Shown here piece by piece: positions 33,235 through 44,797 of a stretch of DNA of 64,000 bases (positions within the stretch are counted from its first letter, which is position 1; the number at the start of each line of letters is the position of its first letter). Origin of the DNA: Hyperoodon ampullatus (lineage: Eukaryota > Chordata > Mammalia > Artiodactyla > Ziphiidae); the NCBI GenBank assembly GCA_949752795.1, contig OX457071.1, forward strand, positions 77,837,983 through 77,901,982. Reading direction: 5' to 3'. The position numbers and the translations under genes were made by a program. The notes beneath the pieces are model-generated. The model ran no database searches. It saw only the letters and a list, made by a program, of their open reading frames with translations, and had not been told where the DNA came from.

Positions 33235-33471
33235 TTTTTAAAAAAAAAATTTTAATTTATTTTTGGCTGCATCGGGTCTCAGTTGCAGCACATGGGCTCT
33301 TCCTTGTGGCACACCGGCTTCTCTCTAGTTGTGGCTCACAGGCTCAGTAGTTGCGGTGCTCAGGCTTAGTTTCCCTGCAGCATGTGGGATCTTAGCTCCT
33401 TGACCAGGCTTGAACCTGTGTCCCCTGCATTGGAAGGCAGATTCTTAACCACTGGACCACCAGGGAAATCC
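33235..33471 (-). mobile_element. SINE, CHR-type
   Basis: Reverse copy, GGCTGCATCGGGTCTCAGTT to GGACCACCAGGGAAATCCC, behind a mixed T/A tail. Confidence 0.85.
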
Positions 33472-33481
33472 CTTTTTAAAT

Positions 33482-33801
33482 TAATTTATTATTATTATTA
33501 TATTTTATAATTTTATTTTATTTTTGGCTGCATTGGGTCTTCGTTGCTGCACGTGGGGGCTACTCTTCTTTGTGGTGCACGGGCTTCTCCTTGCGGTGGC
33601 TTCTCTTGTTGTGGATCACGGGCTCTAGGCATGCAGACTTCAGTAGTTGTGGCTCGCAGGCTCTAGAGTACAGGCTCAGTAGTTGTGACACATGGGCTTA
33701 GTTGCTCTGTGGCATGTGGGCTCTTCCCAGACCAGGGATCGAACCTGTGTCCCTTGCATTGGGAGGTGGATTCTTAACAAATGGACCACAAGGGAAGCCC
33801 C
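33482..33801 (-). mobile_element. SINE, CHR-1-like (long form)
   Basis: Reverse copy with an ATT-repeat tail, ending GGACCACAAGGGAAGCCCC. It lies a few bases from the previous SINE, probably inserted in or beside its sequence. Confidence 0.85.
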
Positions 33802-35179
33802 CCCCTTTTTTTTTTAAAGTTTAGTTGATTTACAATGTGTCAGATAGGTTGTGTGTTTTCTTTTTGTTCTGTTTTTAAGAGTCCTTTGTATATCTTGGAT
33901 AACAGTCCTTTACGAGACATACCTTTTGCAAATATTTTCTCCCAGTCTGTGGCTTGTCTTCTTGTTCTCCTGCCATTGTCTTTCTCAGAGCACAAGTTTT
34001 TCATTTTAATGGAATCCACCTTATCCTTGATGTCTCTCAAGGATGGTGCCTTTGGTGTTATATCTAAAGAGTCATTTCCATACCCAAGGTCAGCTGAGTT
34101 TTCTGCTATGTTATCTCCTAGAAGTTTTATAGTTTGGCATTTTACATTTAGGCCTGTGATCTATGTTGAGTTAATTTTTGTGAAGAGTGTAAGTTCTGTG
34201 TCGAGATTCTATTTTTTTTTTTGTATGTGGATGTCCAGTTATTTGAGCACCCTCTGTTGAAGGGATTATCTTTGCTCCATTGTATTGTCTTTGTTCCTTT
34301 GTCAAAGATCAGTTGATCTATACCCATGAGGGTCTATTTCTGGGCTGTCTCTTCTTTTCCGTTGATCTATTTGTCTATTCTTTCACCAATACCACAGTGT
34401 CTTGATTACTGTAAATTTATGGTAAGTCTGGTAGTGAGGTAGCATCAGTCCTCCAACTTTGTTCTTCTTCAGTATTGTGTTGACTCTTCTAGGTCTTTCC
34501 CCTCTCCTCATAAACTTAAAAATCAGTTTGTCCATATCAACAAAATAACTTGCTGGGATGTTGGTTGGGATGCCATTGAATCTATAGATCAAGTTGGGAA
34601 GACTGACATGGTGACAATATTGAGTCTTTCTATCGGTGAACATGGACTATCTCTCCATTTATTTAGTTCTTCTCTGATTTCATTTATTAGAGGTTTGTAG
34701 TTTTCCTCATATAGATCTTGTACATATTTTGTTAAATTTATATGTAAGTGTTTAATTTTGTTTTTTGTTTTTTGGGTTTTTTTTAATAGATCTTTATTGG
34801 AATATAATTTGCTTCACAATACAGTGTTAATTTCTGTTGCACAACAAAGCGAATCAGCCATATGCATACACATGTCCTCATATCCCCTCCCTCTTGAGCC
34901 TCCCTCCCATCCTCCCTATCCCACCCCTCTAGGTCATCGCAAAGCACCAAGCCAATCTCCCTGTGCTATGCTGCTGTTTCCCACCAGCCAACTATTTACA
35001 TTCGGGAATGTATATATGTCGACGCTACTCTCACTTCGCCCCAGCTTCACCCTCCCACCCCATGTCATCAAGTCCATTCTCTACGTCTACCTCTTTATTC
35101 CTGCCCTGCAACTAGGTTCATCAGTTCCTTTTTTTTTTTTTTTTTTTTTACATTCCATATATATGCATTAGCATACAGT

Positions 35180-38100
35180 ATTTGTTTTTCTCTTTCTGAC
35201 TTACTTCACTCTGTATGACAGACTCTAGGTCCATCCACCTCACTACAAATAACTCAATTTCATTTCTTTTTATGGCTGAGTAATATTCCATTGTATATAT
35301 GTGCCACATCTTCTTCATCTATTCATCTGTTGATAGACATCTAGGTTGGTTCCATGTCCTGGCTATTGTAAATAGTACTGCAGTGAACACTGTGGTGCAT
35401 GTCTCATTTTGAATTGTGGTTTTCTCAGGGTATATACCCAGCAGTGGGATTGCTGGGTCATATGGTAGTTCTGTTTTTAGTTTTTTAAAGGAACCTCCAT
35501 ACTGTTTCCCATAGTGATTGTATCAGTTTACATTCCTACCAACAGTGCAGGAGGGTTCCCTTTTCACCACACCCTTTCCATCATTTATTGTTTCTAGCTT
35601 TTTTGATAATGGCCATTCTGATCAGCGTGAGGGGATACATCACTGTAGTTCTGATTTGCATTTCTCTAATAATTAGTGATGTTGAGCATCTTTTCATGTG
35701 CCTCTTGGCCATCTGTATGTCTTCCTTGATGAAATGTCTATTTAGGTCTTCTGCCCATTTTTTAACTGGATTGTTTGTTTTTTTGATAGTGAGCTCCATG
35801 AGCTGTTTATATATTTTGGAGATTAATCCTTTGTCTGTTGCTTCATTTGCAAATATTTTCTCCTATTCTGAGGGTTGTCTTTTTGTCTTGTTTATGGTTT
35901 CCTTTGCTGTGAAAAAGCTTTTAAGTTTAATTAAGTCCCATTTGTTTAGTTTTGTTTTTATTTCCATTATTCTAGGTGGTGGGTCAAAAAAGACCTTGCT
36001 GTGGTTTATGTCAAAGAGTGTTTTTCCTATGTTTTCCTCTAAGAGTATTATAGTGTCTGGTCTTACATTTAGGTCTTTAATCCATTTGGAGTTTATTTTT
36101 GTGTATGGTGTTAGGGAGTGTTCTAATTTCATTCTTTTACATGTAGCTGTCCAGTTTTCCCAACACCACTTTTTTTTTTTTTTTTTTTTTTGTGGTACGT
36201 GGGCCTCTTACTGTTGTGGCCTCTCCCGTTGCGGAGCACAGGCTCCGGACACACAGGCTCAGCGGCCATGGCTCACGGGCCCAGCCGCTCCGCGGCATGT
36301 GGGATCTTCCTGGACCGGGGCACGAACCCGTGTCCCCTGCATCGTCAGGTGGACTCTCAACCACTGCGCCACCAGGGAAGCCCCCCAACACCACTTATTG
36401 AAGAGGCTGTCTTTTCTCCATTGTATGTTCTTGCCTCCTTTGTCATAAATTAGGTGCCCATATGTGCGTGGGTTTATCTCTGGGCATTCTATCCTGTACC
36501 ATTTATCTATATTTCTGTTTTTGTGCCAGTACCATACTGTCTTGATTACTGTAGCTTTGTGGTATAGTTTGAAGTCGGGGACCCTGATTCCTCCTACTCC
36601 GTTTTTCTTTCTCAAGATTGCTTTAGCTATTTGGGGTCTTTTGTGTTTCCATATGAATTGTAAGATTTTTTTGTTCTAATTCTGTGAAGAATGTCCTTGG
36701 TAGTTTGATAGGGATTGCATTGAATCTGTAGATTGCTTTGGGTAGTATAGTCATTTTCACAATATTGATTCTTCCAATCCAAGAGCATGGTATATCTCTC
36801 CATCTGTTTATGTCATCTTTGATTTCTTTCATCAGTGTTTTGTAGTTTTCTGAGTACAAGTCTTTTGCCTCCTCAGGCAGGTCTATTCCTAGGTATTTTA
36901 TTCTTTTTGTTGCAATGGTAAATGGGAGTGTTTCCTTAATTTCTCTTTCTGATTTTTTGTTGTTGGTGTATAGGAATGCAAGAGAGTTCTGTGCATTAAT
37001 TTTGTATCCTGCAACCTTACCAAATTCATTGATTAATTCTAGTAGTTTTCTGGTGGCATCTCTAGGATTTTCTATGTGTAGTATCATGTCATCCTCAAAA
37101 AGTGACAGTTTTACTTCTTCTTTTCCAATTTGTATTCCTTTTATTTCTTTTTCTTCTCTGATTGCCGTGGCTAGGAATTCCAAAACTATGTTGAATAAGA
37201 GTGGCAAGAGTGGACATCCTTGTCTTGTTCCTGATCCTACTGGAAATGCTTTCAGTTTTTCACCACTGAGTATGATGCTTGCTGTGGGTTTGTCATAATA
37301 TGTCCTTTATTATGTTGATGTAGGTTCCCTCTATGCCCATTTTCTGGAGAGTTTTTTATCATAAATCGGTGTTGAATTTTGTCAAAAGCTTTTTCCACAA
37401 CTTTTGAGATGGTCATATGGTTTTTATTCCTTAATTTGTTAATGTGGTGTATCACACTGATTGATTTGCGTATATTGAAGAATCCTTGCCTCCCTGGGAT
37501 AAATCCCACTAAATCATGGTGTATGATCCTTTTAATGTGCTGTTGGATTCTGTTAGCTATTATTTTGTTCAGGATTTTTGCATCTATGTTCATCAGTGAT
37601 ATTGGTCTATAATTTTCTTTTTTTGTGATATCTTTTTCTGGTTTTGGTATCAGGGTGGTAGTGGCTTTGTAGAATGAATCTGGGAGTGTTCCTTCCTCCC
37701 TCTTCAATTTTTTGGAAGAGTTTGAGAAGGGTCAGTGTTAGCTCTTCCCTAAATGTTTGATAGAATTCTCCCGTGAAGCCATCTGGTCCTGGACTTTTGT
37801 TCATTGGAAGATTTTTAATTACGGTTTCAATTTCATTACTTGTGATAGGTTTGTTTATATTTTCTAATTCTTCCTGGTTCAGTCTTGGAAAATTGTACCT
37901 TTCCAAGAATTTGTCCATTTCTTTGTGATTGTCCATTTTATTGGCATATAGTTGTTTGTAGTAGTCTCCTATAATTCTTTGTTTTTCTGCAGTATCAGTT
38001 GTGATTTCCCCTTTTTCATTTCTAATTTTATTGATTTGCATCCTCTCCCTTTTTTTCTTGATGAGTCTCACTAAGGGTTTATCAATTTTGTTTATCTTCT

Positions 38101-39198
38101 CAAAGAAACAGCTTTTAGTTTGATCTTTGCTATTGTTTTCTTCATTTCTATTTCATTTATTTCTGCTCTGATCTTTATGATTTCTTTCCTTCTACTGACT
38201 TTGGGCTTTATTTGTTCTTCTTCCTCTAGTTGTTTTAAGTGTAGGGTTAGATTGTTTATTTGAGATTTTTCTTGTTTCTTGAGGTGAGATTGAATTGCTA
38301 TAAACTTCCCTCTTAGAACTGCTTTTCCTGCGTCCCATAGGTTTTGGGTCCTCCTGTTTTCATTGTCATTTGTTTCTATGTATTTTTTAATTTCTCCTTT
38401 GATTTCTTTAGTGATCTCTTGGTTATTTAGCAGTGCACTATTTAGCCTCCATATATTGGTGTTTTTTGCAGTTTTGTTCCTGTAATTGATGTCCAATCTC
38501 ATAGCATTGTGGTCAGAAGAGATGCTTGATACAATTTCAATTTTCTTAAAGTTTCCGAGGCTTGATTTGTGACCCAATATATGATCTATCCTGGAGAATG
38601 TTCCATGTGCACTTGAGAAGAAAGTGTATTCTGCCACTTTTGGGTGGAATGTTTTATAAATATCTATTAGATCTATCTGGTCTCTTGTGTCATTTAAAGC
38701 TTGTGTTTCCTTATTTATTTTCTGTTTGGGTGATATGTCCATTGGTGTAAGTGGGGTGTTAAAGTCCCCTACTCTTATTGTATTACTGTCGATTTCTCCT
38801 TTCATGGTTGTTAGCATTTGCCTCATATTTTAGGGTGCTCCTATGTTAGGTGCATAAACATTTATAATCGTTATATCGTCTTCTTGGATTGATCCTTTGA
38901 TCATTATGTAGTGTCCCTCCTTATCTCTTGTAACAGTGTTTATTTTAAAGTCTATTTTATCTGATATGAGTATTGCTACTGCAGCTTTCTTTTGATTTCC
39001 ATTTGCATGGAATATCTTTTTCCATCCCTTCACCTTCAGTCTGTATGTGTTCCTAGGTCTGAAGTGGGTCTCTTGTAGACAGCATATATATGGGTCTTGT
39101 TTTTGTATCAATTCAGCCAGTCTGTGTCTTTTGGTTGGGGCATTTAATTCATTTACATTCAAGGTTATTATCGATATGTATGTTCCTATTACCATTTT
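35180..39198 (-). pseudogene. L1 ORF2 (endonuclease/reverse transcriptase), broken
   Basis: The start is near 39198 (MVIGTYISIITLNVNELNAP). The endonuclease has the LNVN and QETH motifs. The first stop falls at 38830-38832 after GAP, and the frame continues immediately beyond it, so this is a simple nonsense mutation. The reverse-transcriptase core near 37081-37108 reads LFEDDMI where the family has F-A-D-D, so the residue before the aspartate pair is changed. More shifts follow at about 38090, 37600 and 37250, and a SINE splits the C-terminal part at 36172-36384. Confidence 0.9.
36172..36384 (-). mobile_element. SINE, CHR-2-like, in young L1 ORF2
   Basis: CCAACACCACTT repeats at 36160-36171 and 36385-36396. 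The long T tract and near-consensus body indicate a recent insertion. Confidence 0.95.
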
Positions 39199-39199
39199 C

Positions 39200-39516
39200 T
39201 TAATTGTTGTGGGTTTGTTTTTGTGGGTCTTTTTCTTCTCTTGTGTTTCCCACATAGAGAAGTTTCTTTAGCGTTTGTTGTAAAGCTGGTTTGGTGGTGC
39301 TGAATTCTTTTAGCTCTTGTTTGTCTGAAAAGCTTTTGACTTCTCCATCGAATCTGAATGAGATCCTTGCTGGGTAGAGCAATCTTGGTTGTAGATTCTT
39401 CTCTTTCATCACTTTAAGTATATCCTGCCACTCCTTTCTGGCCTGCAGAGTTTCCACTGAGAAATCAGCTGCTAACCTTATGGAGATTACTTTGTATGTT
39501 ATTTTTTGTTTTTCCC
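39200..39516 (-). pseudogene. L1 ORF1 C-terminal remnant
   Basis: The minus-strand frame contains ETLQARKEWQDILKVMKEKN, then LLYPARISFRFDGEVKSF. This is the C-terminal domain of the L1 RNA-binding ORF1 protein. Upstream codons reach about 39516, where a SINE lies. About three quarters of ORF1 is absent beyond it. Confidence 0.85.
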
Positions 39517-39526
39517 TTGTTGCTTT

Positions 39527-39733
39527 TTTTTTTTTTCTTTGCGGTACATTGGCCTCTCACTGTTGTGGCCTCTCCCATTGCAGAGCACAGGCTCCGGACG
39601 CACAGGCTCAGCGGCCATGGCTCACGGGCCCAGCCGCTCTGCGGCATGTGGGATCTTCCCAGAGTGGGGCACGAACCCGTGTCCCCTGCATTGGCAGGCG
39701 GACTCTCAACCACTGCGCCACCAGGGAAGCCCC
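39527..39733 (-). mobile_element. SINE, CHR-2-like, at an L1 deletion junction
   Basis: Short-form reverse SINE. The flanks (CCCTTGTTGC on the left, CCCCTCTTTTTTTT on the right) do not form a clear duplication. The L1 sequence jumps here from ORF1 C-terminus to 5' UTR. Confidence 0.85.
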
Positions 39734-39903
39734 CCTCTTTTTTTTTTTTTTTTAAATGAGTGGGATTGTGTTCCTGTTTTACTGTTTGTTTGGCCTGAGG
39801 CTTCCAACACTGGACCTTGTAGGCTATTGGGTAGAGCTGGGTCTTGGTGCTGAGATGAGGAACTCTGTGAGACCTCACTCTGATAAATATTCCCTGGAGT
39901 CTG

Positions 39904-40030
39904 AGGTTCTCTGTTAGTCCAGTGGTTTGGACTCGGAGCTCCCACCACAGGAGCTTCCCCCCAACCTCGGGCTTGCAAATCAAGATCCCGCAAGGCATGT
40001 GGGGTGGCAAAAAAGAAAGAAAAAAAAAAA
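39904..40030 (+). mobile_element. SINE-like segment within the L1 5' UTR region
   Basis: TTAGTCCAGTGGTTTGGACTCGGAGC, then AATCAAGATCCCGCAAGGCATG and an A-rich end follow the order of a degenerate plus-strand CHR-type SINE. It could be an insertion or a fixed part of this L1 subfamily's 5' UTR. Confidence 0.5.
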
Positions 40031-40722
40031 GAGAGAGAAAAATAACAAAGTAAAAAAACAAAATTAGACTAGGAAACTAACAGATATGTTAGAAAGAATG
40101 TAAAAATAAAAATATAGATGAGTCAAAAACCGGAAGGTACATCAGTACCACAATAGTAAAAAAGAGGAGGAGGGAAAGGAAAAAAAGAAAAGAAAATGGT
40201 GGAGGGGAAGGCCTTGGCTGTGGAGGGCGGGGCCTAAGGAAGGGCAAGGTTTGGGCAGTGGGCGGGGCCAATGCTCAGGACCCACAGGGCTGGAAAAGGC
40301 CCTGGGAGCTATGGGGGCTGGGGCTTAGGCTCAAGGAACAGAAGGGGCCCAGGCGTGCCCCCCACCCTGGTCTCAGAGGGCAGGTACCTCACCTGGGAGC
40401 CCAGCAGGCTTCCTGGGCTCAAGTGCTCAGCACAGATGCCCTCCTCTCCTCTACTGCTCCTCCGGTCTGGGGTCTGGGAGGATCCCTCCTGCCTGCCTCT
40501 CCTGATCTCTGTGGCCTCAGGGACGCTGACCTTGTCTGGCTTCCATTTCTCCTCCACCCTCGGTCCCCCTACGTCCTACCAGTTCACTTGGGGGTTCCTC
40601 CCTTCTCCTTGGGGGTCAGAGTCCCCCACCAGCGGCCCACAGACTCTCTAGTTGTGGGGAGACCTAACTCCGCGTCTTCCCACACTGCCATCTTGACTCC
40701 ACCCCCTAAGTATTTAATTTTG

Positions 40723-41015
40723 GAGGGTGCTAATGTAAGTGGTATTTTGTTTTTAATTTAAAATTCCATCTGTTCACTGCTGACATATAGGATAGCAAAT
40801 GACCTTGTATCCTGCAACTTTGCTATAATGGCTTTTTTTTTCCTTTCTTTTTTTTGGCCACGTGGCATGTGGGATCTTAGTTCCCTGACCAAGGATCAAT
40901 CAAACCCGTGCCCCATGCAGTGGAAGTGTGGAGTCTTAACCACTGGACTGTCAGGGAATTCCCCAAAATATTTCTTTTTAATCTGTCAAAATGATTGTAT
41001 GGTTTTTCTTCTTAA
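40723..41015 (-). mobile_element. Continuation of older L1 beyond the young L1
   Basis: GGAGGGTGCTAATGTAAGTG and CCTTGTATCCTGCAACTTTG continue the ORF2 order from 34744. AATCTGTCAAAATGATTGTATG follows after the inserted SINE. Confidence 0.75.
40832..40962 (-). mobile_element. SINE, short, in old L1
   Basis: TTTTTTTTGGCCACGTGGCA to GGACTGTCAGGGAATTCCC. Confidence 0.85.
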
Positions 41016-41157
41016 ATTGATTCAATTTACTGACTGTGTTAGGCACTTTTCTAGGAGCTCGGGATACACTAATCAACAAAATATAAAAATTCCCACCTCC
41101 TTGGCCCTTTGAAGGGCAAGGAGGGAGCCCTTCCTGTTTCTTCCCAGCTGAGGGACC

Positions 41158-41315
41158 ATGACCAGACCCTGGCAGGCTACGTGGCTCCTGCTGGCCATTC
41201 TGGTGACCTGGTACCTCATTTACGGAGCAAGAAAGAAAACCTTTATGAGTGTCCAGTAGTGTCTGCAACAGAAAATAATGTGACAATCACAGTGTCATTT
41301 GTGACCAACAAGTAG
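41158..41315 (+). pseudogene. CST11-like: Cystatin family exon-1 pseudogene (cystatin-11-like)
   Basis: From ATG at 41158 the frame gives MTRPWQATWLLLAILVTWYL, then IYGARKKTFMSVQ and a stop at 41257-41259. This is a secretory signal peptide followed by the ARKKTF-SV start of a type 2 cystatin. Switching frame at 41253 continues as PVVSATENNVTITVSFVTNK before a stop at 41313, which fits the next part of cystatin exon 1 (V-x-A-x-E-N). So one frameshift breaks it. The N-terminus resembles CST11 (epididymal cystatin) most closely, from memory. Exons 2 and 3, with the QxVxG and PW loops, are not seen downstream. A SINE follows 190 bp later. It looks like an isolated dead exon rather than a processed copy. 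Confidence 0.6.
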
Positions 41316-41501
41316 AACAGGGAAATGCCAAGTAGCTTCCATGTGGTTCATGTCCTTTTGCTCCAGAGGCGGCAGACTTCTGATCACATGGAGTCCCCCC
41401 TTTACACCGAGATGTGGGGACCACCTGTCAAAAGCTGGAGATACTAACTGTCTTTCAGGAAGGAGAGCTTTACAGAAAATCTAGTGCTGCTTTTCAGTGG
41501 T

Positions 41502-41708
41502 TTTTTTTTTTTTTTTTTTTGGTACGTGGGCCTCTCACTGTTGTGGCCTCTCCCGTTGCAGAGCACAGGCCCCGGACGCGCAGGCTTAGCGGCCATGGCT
41601 CACGGGCCTAGCCGCTCCACAGCATGTGGGATCTTCCCGGACCGGGGCATGAACCTATGTCCCCTGCTTCGGCAGGCGGACTCTCAACCACTGCGCCACC
41701 AGGGAAGC
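41502..41708 (-). mobile_element. SINE, CHR-2-like
   Basis: Reverse short form with a T tract. CAGTG-TTTTTT flanks both ends (about 41495 and 41710). Confidence 0.9.
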
Positions 41709-41914
41709 CCAGTGTTTTTTACTTTGGTTTGGAAAGTACAGAATTCTGAACAAACATTGCAGCAGTGACAGCTTGCGCTCCTGGAGCCCTCCCGTGGTTC
41801 CTGTGTTTGAGGGTGTCCTGTAATGAGCAGTAATTCCCAGTAGAGTTTATAAATGTTTGTTGACACATACAGAAATAAAAATGCCTGCCATCCTGCTTTG
41901 TAGAGACACAAAGT
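41709..41914. other. No recognised feature
   Basis: Unique-looking sequence between a SINE and L1 tails. Confidence 0.4.
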
Positions 41915-42087
41915 AGAATAGAGGTGACCCAGGCTGGGGTGGAGGGAACGGTCTGTCATCGCTCAGTAGGGACAGAGCTTGTGTTTGGAATGAAGAAAAA
42001 GTTCTGGAGGTGGACTGTGATGATGGTCACACAAGAATATGGAGGTACCTAGTACCCCTGAACTGTGTAGTTAAAAATGATTAAAAT

Positions 42088-42250
42088 AGGGGACTTCCCT
42101 GGCAGTCCAGTGGTTAGGACTCCGCGCTTTCACTGCTGAGGGCCTGGGTTCAATCCCTGGTTGGGGAACTAAGATCCCGCAAGCCACATGGCACAGCCAA
42201 AAGAGAAACAAACAAACAGAAACATGGATCCCCTTGGTAAAAAATAAATT
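42088..42250 (+). mobile_element. SINE, CHR-type, short
   Basis: GGGACTTCCCTGGCAGTCCA to CATGGCACAGCCAAAAG, at the boundary of two L1 pieces. Confidence 0.85.
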
Positions 42251-42435
42251 AAAAAGGAAGGAAAACAACAATGAGATACCACTATACACCTGTGAGAATG
42301 GCCAAAATCCAGAACACTGATGACCCCAAATGCCACCAAACGCTGGTGAGGATGTGGAGCTACAGGAACCTTCACCTGCAGCCTGTTGGGATGCTAACGG
42401 CACACCGGCTGTGGAAGACAGCCTGGCAGTTGTCT

Positions 42436-42760
42436 TTTTCTTTCCCTGCTGCTGCAACAGAATAAAGTAGACTTATAAACAACAAAAATTTTTTTTCTCC
42501 CGGTTCTTGAGGCTGAAAGATCCAAGATCAAGGCACCAGCAGATATGGTGTTTGGGGACGGCCCTTCCTGATTCAAAGCCAGAGGTCTTCTCACTGTGTC
42601 CTCACAAGGCAGATGGGGTCTCTTCTGTGGGGACCGTGACCCCCTTCACGAGGGCCCCATCCTCATGACCTAATCACCTTCCAAAGCCCCACCTTCTAAC
42701 ACCCTCACTTTGGGGTTTACAACTTCAATGTATACAGTTTCTGACTGCAGTTTCTACAGA
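42436..42760 (+). repeat. Ancient dispersed repeat, family uncertain
   Basis: TTCTTGAGGCTGAAAGATCC, CAAGATCAAGGCACCAGCAG and CCCACCTTCTAACACCCTCAC belong to a common old mammalian repeat also present at 44.27-44.64 kb and, in related form, at 53.2-53.6 kb. Confidence 0.5.
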
Positions 42761-44030
42761 GCTAACTACACTTTTATCATAGGACCCAACAAATGCTCTC
42801 CTTGGCATTTACCCAAATGAGTTGAAAACTTATGTCCACAGAGAAACCTGAACAAAAACATTTATAGCAGCTTATTCATAGCTGCTAAAGCTGAAAACTT
42901 GTCCTTCAGTAGATGAGTGGACAAACTGTGGTACATCCATACTGTGGAATGTTCTCAGTGCTGAAAAGAAATGAGCTATGAAACCATGAAAAGACATGGA
43001 GAAAACCTAAGTGCATATTGCTAAGTGAGAGAAGCTGATCTGAAAAACCACACGCAGTGTGATTCCAACCATGTGACCTCCTGGAAAAGACAAAACTATG
43101 GAGACAGTGAAAAGATCAGTGGCTGCCAGGTGGAGCACAGAGGACTTTTAGGGCAGTGAAACTCTTCTGCTTTACTCTAATGGTGGATACGTGTCATTAT
43201 ACAGGCACCAAAACCCACAGAACGTGCAAAACCAGGAATGACCCCGAGTATACACTGTAGACTCTGGGGATGAGGACGTGTCAGTGTAGGTTTACTGGTT
43301 GTAACAAATGTTCCACTTTGTTTCACGGCGTCCATAGTGCAGAAGGCTCGTGGGCTCAGGGAGCACATGGGAAATGTCTGTATTTTCTGCTCAGATGTGC
43401 TGTGAACCTAAAACTGCTCTGAGAAATAAAGTCTATCAACAAACACACACACAGTGGTTCCTCAAAAGCTAAACATAGAATTACCCTGTGGCCCAGTCAT
43501 TGGCCTCCCAGGTATGTATCCGGAGAATTGAAAACAGGGATTTAAAGAGATAGTTGGACACTAAGTTACAATATTATTCACAGAAGGCAGAAACAACCAT
43601 AAGGTCCATGAGTAGTCGATGGATAAACAAAATGTGGTCCATCCACATGATGGAATATTTTTCAGCCACAAAAGGGAAGGCAGTTCTGTATATGTTACAA
43701 CATGAACCTTGAAAATGTGCTCAGTGAAACAAGCCAGACACAAAAGAACAAGTATTTCACGAGCCCAGTCACGTGGACCACCTAGAATAGTCACATTCGT
43801 CGAGACAGAAAGGAAAATCGTGGTTACCAGAGATGGGGGAAGAACAAAACTGAGAGTTATTGCTAAGTGGGTGTTGGGTTTCTGTTTGGGATGATGAAGA
43901 ATTTGGAAATGGATGGTGGTGATGACTGCACAACATTGAGAATGTAATTTATACCACTGCAATGTACACTTCACATGATGGAAGTGGCGAATCTTAAGTT
44001 AAATATATTTTACCACAAATTTTTTAAAAG

Positions 44031-44665
44031 GGCAAAAACGCCACCTATTTCTCAAATTAGGGAAGATAAAATTCCCACACAAATAATACTGAGCATCTGT
44101 CAAAATTTTACTTGAATCATTAATGTGGATTTACATGAACAGTGATAAAAGGGATGCTGTCATGTGACTGCTAGATTATATGTAAAATCAGCGTTAATAT
44201 GCTATAGCAAAATAAAACCAGAACCTTCAGGGTTATAGTCTTTACTAGTCAGGAAAAATTTATCACATTGTGTTATCCAGCTCAGGCTGCTGAAACCAAA
44301 GACCACAGTCTGGGTGGCTAACACAACAGAAATTTATTTGTTCATAGTTTGGGAAGCTGGAAGCCAAAGACCGAGGTGCCATCAGGATGGGTGCGTGGTG
44401 AAGCCTGGCCTCCTGGCTTGCAGTGGCCGCCTCCTCACCGTGTCCACACCAGGCCTCCCTGCTCTCCTGCCCCCTGCTGCTCTTGTGAGGCCACTAGGTC
44501 CACGGGACCGAGGCCCCGCCCAGTGACCTCACCTCACCTTCATTCCCTCCTTAGAGGCCCCACCTCCAAACACAGTCACACGGGGGGTCAGGGCTTCAAC
44601 AGAACTTGGTGGGGGACACAATTCAGTCCATGGCACACATCTTACTAGTTTTTTACAAGTTAACC
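44031..44665 (+). repeat. Unique sequence, then ancient dispersed repeat (44270-44645)
   Basis: 44031-44269 has no recognised feature. 44270-44645 carries GGGTGGCTAACACAACAGAAATTTA and CCACCTCCAAACACAGTCACAC, the same family as 42436-42760. Confidence 0.5.
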
Positions 44666-44791
44666 TTTTTTTTCGGCGGGGGGGAACGTGCCACGTGGCT
44701 TGCGGGATCTCAATTCCCTGACCGGGGATTGAACCCAGGCCCTCAGCAGTGAAAGCCCGGAGTCCTAATCCCTGGACCACCAGGGAATTCC
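44666..44791 (-). mobile_element. SINE, short
   Basis: CCACGTGGCTTGCGGGATCT to GGACCACCAGGGAATTCCC. A GGGGGGG run replaces part of the usual tail-proximal sequence. Confidence 0.8.
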
Positions 44792-44797
44792 CAGGTT

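Larger units (their letters stand above)
31870..34744 (-). mobile_element. Old L1 (3' UTR to ORF2), host of younger L1
   Basis: Reverse old L1, collinear from the 3' UTR (GGCAGCTTTAGGTTTACAGC) through ORF2 (TCTATAGATCAAGTTGGGAAG at about 34580). Three SINEs interrupt it. It is split at 34745 by the young L1 and resumes at 40723. Confidence 0.85.
34745..40722 (-). mobile_element. Near-full-length young L1 with target-site duplications, defective
   Basis: A 16 bp duplication, TAAGT(G/A)TTTAATTTTG, lies at 34745-34760 and 40707-40722. The 5' end (minus strand from 40706: GGGGGTGGAGTCAAGATGGC) is the usual L1 start. Then come a GC-rich 5' UTR to about 39736, an ORF1 C-terminal remnant, ORF2, and a 3' UTR ending at about 34790. 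It interrupts an older L1 in the same orientation. Most of ORF1 is missing at a SINE junction, and ORF2 has stops and frameshifts, so it cannot move on its own. Confidence 0.9.
41915..44030 (+). mobile_element. Cluster of old plus-strand L1 3' portions
   Basis: At least three old L1 pieces in the same orientation. They are about 41915-42087 (3' tail), 42255-43440 (ORF2 end GAGATACCACTATACACCTG to a 3' tail, interrupted by an old repeat at 42436-42760) and 43455-44030 (another ORF2 end and tail, TGTACACTTCACATGATGG). An (AC)n tract separates the last two near 43441-43454. Confidence 0.7.

Noticed and set aside
35588..36448. 286-codon plus-strand frame
   Set aside because: It is the antisense of L1 ORF2 plus a SINE. 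The real coding direction of the element is minus.
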